Shown: piece by piece, positions 37,301 to 46,354 of the stretch
Layout of the letters: each line of letters starts with the position of its first letter
Position numbering within the stretch: the stretch's first letter is position 1
Source of the DNA: Hirudo medicinalis
Lineage: Eukaryota > Annelida > Clitellata > Hirudinida > Hirudinidae
NCBI GenBank assembly: GCA_011800805.1
Contig: MPNW01000102.1
Location: forward strand, 412,891 to 476,890
DNA length: 64,000 nt
Direction: 5' to 3'
Translations under genes and position numbers: made by a program
The notes under the pieces: model-generated
What the model saw: only the letters and a program-made list of their open reading frames with translations
Told to the model about the DNA's origin: nothing
Databases searched by the model: none

Positions 37301-40300
37301 TAATTCTTACTTATGATTGGGTTTGCAACGAAGCATATTGATTACAAATTGACATTCAGACTTGTTAAAACATTCAATCAAGTCATTGGCAAAGGATCGC
37401 CCCCGATTTTTTTCAATAAATCCATGAATGGAGTACACGACCTATAAGCAGAGGATATTATCATCATTATTGTTATATATTATTACTTCGTACATTCGTA
37501 TGTCTTAAGAGTATTTCTTACTGGGCACAAGGTGTGGTTGATGACAAATTGCAAGCTGTTGTTTTCTACTTTATTAAAACCCTTGTGATTGTCAAGGTTG
37601 TGGTTGATTTGTTGAATGAGGTCGAGGTTTGAATGCTTGTGTGAAGACGTTACTTCGTCGACGATATTCAAGAATGTTCCTGGCTAAAAACGTTCAATGA
37701 GAATAAATTATTAAGAAGTGATATTAAGAATAATTAAGAAATAATGTTAATGCTTAAGAAATAACACTAGTAATAATTTAGTAATAAACAAAATAATTAA
37801 TAACAACTCTATTCCACCTCAATCAGAAGATCAATCAAGAGGTCATTTGTGCTGAATTCAACTTCGTTTATTGAATCCTGACTTGCTGGGAGAACGTGGA
37901 GACTGTTGTTAAAATGTTTGAACAAAACATGGTTGGAATGCCAGACGAGTTTTTCATTGAACGAGTTGATGATCAGTTGCTCCAAGTGGTTGCTCTTCTT
38001 GTGTTCGAATCCGAACGCATCCAAGATGTTTATCTTTAACTTTTCGAACCTTTTGGTGATTCGATGAGTGAGAGATGAACATTATTTTGAAACATCTTCA
38101 AATTACCCCGAATTTTTTGGAAAGAGGTTGTAGTTTATCCTAAAGATGATGAATGTCACCATTTGTTCGTACAAAAACCTCACAGAGGAATCACAGTTCT
38201 GGGATACTTCCTCCAAATTTCTTAAATTTCTTACTTTTTCGCCTAAAAAAATGTCTAATTTACAATTGTCAGCCAAAATGCTGCTTTAAATTTAAAGTTG
38301 AACTACAGAAAATGTGACCTTTTTCGATAATTTCTTTTGTCAGCAGAAACTTTTCAAGTTCATCCACATCGAGTTTCAACAATCTGCTAACTTTAGAAAT
38401 TCAAGGTTTATGAAATTAAAACTTCAGCTATCATTTACGTATTTATATTTTTAAAACATTGTTGTGCCAAAATAACCTGTTTTAAGGGTTTTATCACTTT
38501 CAACAGAAACATTATAAAATGAGTTTTTACAGAATTTCATGTCTTTTAAAAGAATCACAGACGTCAGGATGTCTATAAGATCTTCTATTTCCTATTTCAA
38601 AATAATTCCCCTTTTGAATTGTTTGATTTTAACCGTAAACCGGCATCACCAACTTTCGAAGTAAAGCCAAATGAAAGCAGGCATTGGACAACATCCTTCC
38701 ACTGATAAGAAAATGATTCTTCTTTCGTTGACGCAGAGAAGTCTTGCAAAATATTCGCTCGTGAAAGTCTGGAAATGGTTCATGATTTTATGGAGTGATT
38801 GAATGTTGTGAGGTGTTGAAAAGAACCTGTGTGAATTTGGATCTTTTATTGAATTCTTGGAGAGTTTCTGTTTATCGACTCCAAAGAAATAATAGTAAAA
38901 TATGTGGAAACTCTTCTCGCCAGTTTCCAAATTTGTCAGTCTCAATGATTCGAGGAGGTAATGCTTCACATTAACTACAGTAAAACATGTTTAGAATTTC
39001 CATATTCTCTCATGCACATGTTTATTACACACTGAGTATTGTATATTGAATACTAGGTGAACACTGTATATAGTACTAAATGCACACTGTATATTATATA
39101 ATGTACTAAATGCACACTATATATTGTATATTGTACTAAATGCACACTATATATTGTATATTGTACTAAATGCACACTAAATATTGTATATTGTACTAAA
39201 TGCACACTGTATATTATATAATGTACTAAATGCACACTATATATTGTATATTGTACTAAATGCACACTGTATATTGTGTAATGCATATTGTCCATAAAAC
39301 ACCATTTAACCTCCTATACAACTCCCATCTTCGTTGAAAAACAACTGAAACAACTTGACGCATCTCGTGCTGTTCGGATGAAGGTCTGTTTCGGCATTTG
39401 TGAATGCTTCGAGGAGTTTGTTCAACTGAAATCGTGCGTAAAAGCTTGAATGATAATTGGTGAAACACAATTAGGGGAAAATGATTGGTGGAAAGTGATT
39501 GGAGGATTACAAAAATCAACCATCATCATTTTTTTCATCAGCACTTTGTCTTTGACGCATTCCGTCTCCGCCATTACTTCCATGATATTTTCACAGCAAT
39601 GAGATTTTCCTTTATAAGCAATAACAATAATATTAACATTCAACAAATGAGTGACTTTAACTTTCAAATGTGTGCAGATTAGCTGAGAGTTTTGAACATA
39701 TGACTTATGTTGGCGGTAATGGCGGTATTGGCGGTAATGGCGGTATTGGCAACATTCGTAAGGTTCCGTGCTCGCAGCACAGCCCAGCTTGCACTGCCGT
39801 AAGTGCTCTGGGATGGAGCGCTATATAATTGGCCAACAAAAAGCGCCACTGAAACTGCATATGGGGCTATATAAATGAACTACATACACACTAAGTTTTT
39901 GTAAAATCATATTTCATCATAAATCGATGAACTTTTTCCGAAAAGTAATGAAAAAGGGTTTAATTCTGCTCAGTTAAATAAAGTCACTCCAACACCAAAT
40001 TTCTAAAATCACATATAAATAGCACTATGTAGTCCAAATCATCTCAGTCATGCAACGGCCTTTAACCAACTAAACTAGTAGCTCTATGACTTCCTGAAGC
40101 CTTCCTTTTTACTGAAGAACTTTTTGGACCTTCTGGAGCTTCATGAAACTTTCTAGAACTTAGTACAAGTCTCGAACTTTCTGGAACAATCATTGTTTTA
40201 AAGCAAGTAAGCTTCCTGATTCAACAACATTAATTGCTCTTCTGAAAGATCTCCAAGTATGATTTTTAGTTATAGTGTCTCATAAGAAAAGTGCTTGTAA

Positions 40301-43300
40301 CACTGAAAGAAACAAAGATCTCAATTTCAAGAATCACATAGTAAAAGAACTGTTCCATTGAAAGAACAATCATAGAAAAAGCAAGGCGTGCAGGTTGGCC
40401 GAATAGGTTGCGTTTCCCGCATGCGGTGTAATGGCAACAGTCGTAATGAGTCGTATTCGCAACCCAGCCTGCACCGCCAGGGAGCGCCCTCGAGTAGGAG
40501 CGATTGATGATTGATGGTAAAGCGATTGAAAATGCCTTCACATCCCATTCTGATTTATAAGGCGCTCAATAGGTCGGCTAAATGCAACAACAAAAATACA
40601 AAACAGCAGGATACCACTAGAAATCCGAATTGTTGGTCGCTATCCGAATAAAATGCCTTGAGCATCATTCAAAGGAGGGAAAAAAGACAAAAAAGAAATT
40701 GCGAAAGCAACATGTTTAAAACATCGAATATCCTTATATCCTGGAACAATGTTCATTTGTCTCGGGTTGCTTTTTTTTTTTTAAGAAACTGGAAGATTTC
40801 CTAAAGTCAAGTTTCAGAAAATACTTGAATGGAATTCAATACTTGAATAGAATGCCATTCCAAGAGCAATACTGTTCGAAATTTTTAAATTCATCTACAG
40901 ATAGACGAACCATTAGTTTACTGACCAAATCTACAGTACTTATGTAGCAGCTTGCAGGTTCATGAAAAAGCATAATACTCTGTGAAGAAATTTTGGAATC
41001 AAAAACCATCAGTGACTGAAAATTTCCAAATCAAATCAACATGCAGAGCGGGCAATCAAGTGCCTTCGAGATCTTTATGATATGAAATCTATATAAAGAA
41101 GATTAAATTTGTTTTGTTTAACAAAACATAATAATTGCATATTATGCCATAATTGTGTTAAATAATCCGCGATCTTTTTCATTATATAACTATTCGCACT
41201 TGTAGAATTGAAATGTAAGTTTGTAATTGTAGAGTGGTGGATTTAGAGGGAACGGGGAGGGCCCCCCCCCCCGTGATTTTTAAAATCTAAGGTAAAAAAT
41301 CTGTTTTAATTTAATGAATTTATTTTATTTCAATAATTCACGACTTTGGACGAAAGTATTAGTAGCTGTGGTAAAGCTACTAGAATTGTCGTTGTCGATC
41401 CATTGTTGTAACTTCTCAAAAACCGTTATTATTAAATAGGTAATGGTTGGTAAAATCAGATCACATAAAATTTCCGAATTTGATAAACTTTCTCTATCAA
41501 ATAGCATATCGAAATTTGAGTTTTTAAAAATAATTCACTCAAAAGCTATCGTAACAAATCATAGAGCTCCTAAAGATGTGCCGATCACTGTACCAGTAGA
41601 GGTAATAGTTGATAATTTTGGTAGATTAGGTCGTCTTGCATTTTTTAAACTGTAACTTTGAATAAATTTGAATACAAAGTTCCTGAAACCATTTTATAAT
41701 TAATAAGCAAAATGGCTATAAAATATCAGCCGGCTTAGCATTATTTGCATCAACAAGGGGTTTAGAGATTGGCAGTAAGGGGTCCAGGTTCCAGAGTGCG
41801 GCCCCCTTGCCAAAGTATTTTAGATCCGCCCCAATAATTGTATATGCTATGTTAGAGCAATGAACTGTTAAATGCTTCAAAATCTGCGTAAATACCATCC
41901 AATTACATCATTACAAATGCAAGATAACGCTTCTAAAATATTTGGAATTTTTTAGGCTTATTAGGTAAAATCGAATTAATTACCTCTGATTTTTTTTGGG
42001 GGTTACCTTTTTCAAAGACTAAATCAAATTAATGTCTTTTCCATTACTTTTAAAGAAAAGTTCATCGATTTATGAAACAGGAACATGGGTACCAAGAAAG
42101 TTATAACCATAACGCACACACTCCTCCAAAGCATGAAACAAACCCGATCCACATACTCCTGTTGGAATAACACAGCATTTATAGCCCTTCAGCATTTTTA
42201 AATGTGCTCGTGAAGCAATGTCAAGCATGGATGGAACCACTTTCTTCACAAATTGATGATGTTCCTGTAAACGTAAACACCTTTAATACTTGTTTATTAT
42301 TTACATCTCATTCACCTTCTTCGAGTCTTTAATTGCTCCTCCTGGATTGACTGATATCAGAACATTTCTAAGGTACGTCTGTGGAGTAGCAACTCATTTG
42401 TGGATGCTCTATCACATTTCATTTCTTCAATTATGACAACACATTAATTGTGTTGTTAAAACAATACTCGAATTGCACATCAATATGATGATATTATTAC
42501 GTATGACACGCCTAACTGATCTGATTATCCTAGGAAAATATTCTAGCAGGTTCATGATTTTCGAAATGGCACTAAACGCAAAAGGTTTTCTCTTTAAATA
42601 AATGTTTACATTATGTCGCCATTCTTGAAATATTTTGCGACCTTGAAACGGGCATTCCATCTTCTGATATAGCCACGGGAGGGCAAAGAAAGGAAACTGC
42701 CCTCTACCCCTGTCATTATGCCCCATTATATTTGTCCAAACCATTATACTTTTTCTTAATGTGGGGGTATGAATAGCTAATCTCAATAAAATAAAAACAA
42801 TGGAACTATTACATATTATATGTTAGTAATTTAGTAATTTAAATTAGTAATTTATTACACATTGAAAATTTCGATAACTAAATTACTAATGCTTTTGTAT
42901 TTTTTGCCGATCATTCGAGTGCCTTATGTATCCGAATAGAATGCGAAGACACTTTTTAATCGCTCTACCATTTACATAGCGCTCCTAATCGAAGGATTAG
43001 CAGGTTGGGCTCCGAACACGACACATTGCGACTGTTGTCATTACGACCGCATGTAGGAACGTAACCCATTCGGCCAACCCGCACTGCTTTCCTTATATGT
43101 CGTTAGTGTGAAATTATTTGTTTGTCGTTATTCCAGCATCAAACAAGAATTGAATAAAATATTAAAATTCATGTATGCAATGACGATCATATACCGTTCG
43201 TCTTGTTATGCTAGAGAACTTTAATTTAATAAACAAGAAAGCAATCAACTACAAGTTAAATTTATGTTCCTGTTCAAGATTTAATGAGATTGATTTTTTT

Positions 43301-44350
43301 TTGCTTTGATCATCCATTATAATATCATTCAATATAATATCATTCAATGTAATATCATTCAATGTAACATCATTCAATATAACATCATTCAATGTAATAT
43401 CATCTAATATAATGTCATTCAGTAGGCAGCTTTTTTCAGCACACTTTTTCGTAGCAAAAAGAGCTGGCGCAGCTGGAGGACAGGTTTCCAAAGTTTTAGA
43501 AGGTTTTAACAACTGGGAAAAGGCTTTGGGTAAAAAGGCAGGTTTTGAACAGAGTAATGAATCAAAGGTCATTTAAAGGCAGAGCAGGCACATCTAAATT
43601 TTTTAAATAAAAAAAAACATGTTGATGTAATATCAATAGAAAAAAGAAAGATAGGTTTATGTACAAAAGACGTACTTTGCGCTCCTGCATGCTGCTAATA
43701 TGGCAGTCGTAATGTGTCGTGTTAGCAACCTAGATTGTTAAGGGTTAACGAAAATCGACTCCGCTCTATGCATTGGCACTTTATAATAAATGAACTACAT
43801 GTACGACTGCAGTCTGATGGAAACTGGTGTAAGATAGGAGTATAATAAATATTTATTAAAAGCAAATAAAATCGTGCCACCCACTTGCGACTGACCACGT
43901 TTAAAGCGATCATGAAGTTCTCTGCAGATGTCTGCAATATCAGTCCCATCAACATCCAACAAATTGAACTTGTCCTTGGTCATATCCATTGAAACTGTGA
44001 ATAAAGTCACAATTTTACATCTAATAATATCTGTTGACCAGTGAAGCTTAACGAAACTTAATCATCGAATATCGAAATGTAACTTTAATTAGCTCCACCA
44101 ACAATAAAACATATTATTGATGACAACGACATTAATAAACGTCATAATAAGAATAACGATATTGATAAACTCGATATTACTTCGGGCTAAGTTCACATAA
44201 TTAAAAGTCTTAGAGTTGAAACGAACCAACGATCAGCTCGTCTTCATTGAACTTATTTTCGGAAGCATTCAGTAGCCATTTCACTTCTTTAAAATTCAGC
44301 ACGGCATTGTTCGGTCGCTTAACCAGAGCTATAAGTAAAGACGCCTGTTG
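34378..44350 (-). CDS. Divergent myosin with a degenerate P-loop, IQ region and MH2-like tail
   Basis: Exons read on the minus strand in order: ~44227-44350 (5' end open, no ATG), 43885-43994 (MDMTKDKFNLL, RELHDRF), 42316-42378 (TYLRNVLISVNP), 42093-42264 (P-loop position reads PTGVCGSGLFHA), 39521-39609, 39311-39425 (LLEAFTNAETDLHPNSTR, switch I), ~38930-38975 onward (KHYLLESLRL, FHIFYYYF), ~38500-38760, ~38330-38400, ~38110-38240, ~37809-38040 (DAFGFEHKKSNHLEQLIIN, switch II/relay), 37483-37680, ~37320-37440, ~36425-36480, ~36125-36245 (converter), ~35905-35990 (IGKTK), ~35530-35660 (one IQ-like helix), then four tail exons 35175-35361, ~35065-35145, ~34870-35022, 34602-34798, and perhaps 34378-34419. 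Phases agree at every junction I checked from 44227 to 39311. The landmarks leave no doubt about the motor fold. Loss of the P-loop Lys and Thr suggests it binds no ATP, so it may act as a scaffold. Confidence 0.85.
34602..35361 (-). other. MH2-like C-terminal domain of the myosin (four exons)
   Basis: Part of the myosin gene, given separately because of its interest. The tail reads YWMKIIIVEMENV, then VTVNNSANKYDGK, LGLKSP, RIGKNSIDNLHE, GLLLRRDKHGNIFAMKL, KIFDMDACKAKILEKI, FEELCSYCGVSINF and CVLLINLSALDLIG. This follows the order of Smad MH2 landmarks: W.I.YYE, VTVDG, CLGLLSN, HIGKGV.L...GG.V.A.CLSD, KIF....F...L, FE.VY.L..MCTI..SF, and WIE.HL..PL..LD. The spacing is similar and the splice phases join cleanly. 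I inferred this by pattern, not by a profile search. The SxS phosphorylation tail of receptor Smads is not seen. Confidence 0.5.
36271..36298. repeat. 28-base repeat shared with position ~32758
   Basis: ggattgatacatctgtttaa plus acaagacc occurs here in a myosin intron and again near 32758-32775 and its flank in the intergenic region, same orientation, about 3.5 kb apart, with flanks that differ. Confidence 0.7.
36806..36838 (+). repeat. ATGCT pentanucleotide microsatellite
   Basis: About five copies of atgct/atgtt in tandem, then (ttata)-type sequence, in a myosin intron. Confidence 0.85.
39062..39290 (+). repeat. 30-base minisatellite in a myosin intron
   Basis: gtactaaatgcacac recurs at 39073, 39103, 39133, 39163, 39193, 39223 and 39253, exactly every 30 bases. 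The unit also carries tatattgtatatt. Because 30 is a multiple of 3 the minus strand stays open (a YTIYSVHLVQ-type 10-residue repeat), but it lies between conserved myosin exons and is intronic. Confidence 0.92.
39690..39885 (+). repeat. SINE copy, head replaced by a ggcggta repeat
   Basis: A short ggcggtaatggcggtattgg tandem leads into SINE sequence: cagcccagcttgcactgcc, gagcgctatataattgg, aacaaaaagcgccactg, gggctatataaatgaac. Sense is opposite to the host myosin. Confidence 0.75.
40385..40510 (+). repeat. SINE copy, 3'-truncated
   Basis: ggcgtgcaggttggccgaat head with intact A-box-like sequence, B-box region changed to cgtattcgcaaccca, cagcctgcacc acceptor strand, ending at gtaggagcg. The tail is missing. 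Myosin intron. Confidence 0.8.
41225..41835. mobile_element. Short DNA-transposon-like element with inverted ends
   Basis: The left end reads agtggtggatttagaggg...gagggcccccccccc. The right end read backwards gives ggggcggatctaaaa...aagggggcc, so the ends are imperfect inverted repeats about 600 bases apart. The inside has one plus-strand open frame (41443-41655, 70 codons, ending FGRLGRLAFFKL) with no transposase motif. It sits in the large myosin intron. Likely a non-autonomous element; the superfamily is not determined. Confidence 0.5.
42955..43086 (-). repeat. SINE copy, minus orientation
   Basis: Reverse complement of the family: catttacatagcgctcctaa, ggttgggctccgaacacgac (B-box), cattcggccaacccgcac (A-box and 5' end). 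Located in the myosin intron between the ISVNP exon and the 43885 exon, in the same sense as the gene. Confidence 0.8.
43318..43427. repeat. 15-base minisatellite
   Basis: Seven or so units of aatatcattcaatgt with small changes. The minus frame gives LND.xLND repeats (a 107-codon open stretch 43249-43572), but it lies between myosin exons with no conserved protein around it. Confidence 0.85.
43680..43802 (+). repeat. SINE copy, degraded
   Basis: gcgctcctgcatgctgctaa, cgtaatgtgtcgtgttagca, gttaacgaaaatcgactccg, gcactttataataaatgaac: the middle and tail of the family with many changes. It ends about 80 bases from the 43885-43994 myosin exon. Confidence 0.65.
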
Positions 44351-44409
44351 AAGCTTGTGTAGTTCACCATAATTTGTAACACAGAAATAGGAAGCTCAAC
44401 GTAATTTCA

Positions 44410-45800
44410 ATGGAAGAGGAACTGGACGGAAGAGAAAAATTTGAAAGTTTTTTAGAAAGCATTAAATCATCCGATGTGCAGAAAAGTTTGATTTCCTTAT
44501 TTTGCAGATTCGTTGACGTGTCCTTCACAGCAGGGTCAGTGTTTTGCCCTGCACTGGGGTCTGTCCACAGCATTGTCAAAATGTTCTACCCGAATTACAG
44601 TCAGGAGGAAATCATGAAGAACTTTGTTGACCTCAAGCGAATGATCAACAAGATGAACAACAAAATGATGGAACTTCTGTTGAGGAAAGATGGAATCACA
44701 TCAAAACAAGATTCCTCGATGACATCGAAAGTCTCGAATCAGCAATTCAAATAACCTCACTTGCCCTGAAAGCAGAAAAGGAAGAATTTGCAAAGAATTG
44801 GATGGAAGAATTGATGGATCGAGGCAGAGGACTCATGCGACCACTGAACCACTTGCTGGACGGAGTTGCAGGTGAGGAAAGCCAATGTGAATTTGACGAT
44901 CAAATTTTAATCTCTTTTTCCAATTACACTGGCGGTGACAAAAGAAAGATCGAAAGATTTTGCTTGTACTTAGATCAACTCCTTTTAAATGGGCTGGCTT
45001 CTTTATGCGTCTACCTTACTTTTAGGAAAGGAATTGAATGGTGCCATGAAGTCGTTGACAGCTTAAATTTCGAACAGAGACTTACGAGGTCAGTTGGAAA
45101 CATGATGGTAGTTCTAGAGAGATGCGAAAAAGAATGCACAATAAACATGCGCAAGGACGCAAAGGAGATTTTAATGAAAGAAACAGGTGATGTTCAAAGC
45201 AGTCTCTTAAAAATCTCAGAAATCTATTTCAAGAAATATTATTGGATGGAGACCTTTTTCATATTTTACAAATTAATTGGAAGAAATTCTCAAGTGAACC
45301 CGAAAGATGTTTTAAGCGATAAAACAGCGGTTGCTTCTGTGCACAGCACGGATGAATGTGATGGGCAAGACTGTGATTATGCGATTAGCGAGGGCGGGAT
45401 AATAGAACATTTTGATTCTGGTAGCGACAAAGAAAAGGTTGACGAAGTCGACTTCTCCAATCAAGATGACAACAAGCGTTTTGTTCTCTTAATTTTCGCG
45501 CGAAGAAAACCTGTCGAAGAGACGTGTCTATCAAAGTTGGAAGCCACCAGAGTAGCAGAAGATTCTATTAGCCTGAACAGAAATTCAAGAACAGCTTTTA
45601 GAAAAATAAAAAACGAACTCGATTCCAAAGGAATAGCCTACTGGGGCTTGGCCGTCATGAAACATGCCGGTCATCTTTGGACATCTCGTGCAAGCATTTT
45701 CAAATCTGGGAGCAATGAAACCTGCGACGTCGTTTGGGTGGTGAAAAAGAGTTGCACTGTTTGTATTTTGTTGGGAGACGGAGACAGTCAACTTCAGTGA
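44410..45800 (+). pseudogene. Intronless unknown protein gene interrupted by a frameshift
   Basis: ATG 44410 opens a 114-codon frame (MEEELDGREKFESFLESIK, with a hydrophobic VSFTAGSVFCPALGSVHSIVK segment and a helical NKMNNKMMELL stretch) that stops at 44754. A second frame runs to 45800 and stays open upstream of its own ATG (44802) to about 44684, where it reads on as the natural continuation. A one-base change near 44680-44700 explains both. The second part holds SNYTGGDKRKIERFCLYLDQLL, an acidic middle and a KRFVLLIFARR / AYWGLAVMKHAGHLW region. No intron, unlike all neighbours but the light chain. It faintly recalls rapunzel-like helical proteins of animals; I would not name it. Either a sequencing error or a recent pseudogene. 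Confidence 0.6.
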
Positions 45801-46354
45801 CGACCCCAACCTCAAATTCTTGAGCAGTCCAATCAACTAATTTTATAATTCATTGTAAAACTTCAATTACTTTGTTTGCACTATCTGCATGATTTGAAAA
45901 TAAACAAGTTATATTATGCCATCTGCCTAAAGGCTACAACAAGAACAAAGAAATAAACTTTCACTGAAGCTTCAAACGAAAGCAAACCTTATTCCCCCAT
46001 TTATTCATAAAATGCCAAACATTTCAAAGTAACTAAATGGTGAAGGTTTCATATTCAGACACCTCCAGTCAAATGTTGATTCAGCGACAATGGTAACTGC
46101 TAACTTAAACAATCTCTAGTTTGCTAACAAACCATATTTGCTAACAAAAATTGCTCATTTGTATCTATTTCAATTCACTTCTAATGTCTCATAATCAAAC
46201 AAAAGTTCACTTTTCCATTCAAAAAGTGTGAAAACATGTAACAAAGTCATCTGAAAGAGTTAACATATAAATGACATGAAACCAATCTTTATTTAAAATA
46301 AATTGTGCCAGTACTTGCATAACCAGCAAATCCTACACATATATGAGTTCATCT
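45801..46354. other. Convergent spacer
   Basis: No exon. aataaa motifs at about 45899 and 45952 may end the upstream transcript. Confidence 0.5.

Noticed and set aside
41443..41655. Frame ending FGRLGRLAFFKL, which recalls the GAPDH start motif
   Set aside because: Only a handful of residues agree, in the wrong position, and the frame lies inside a transposon-like element in an intron.
43249..43572. 107-codon minus frame with LND repeats
   Set aside because: The repeat part is a 15-base minisatellite in a myosin intron. The rest has no recognisable motif.
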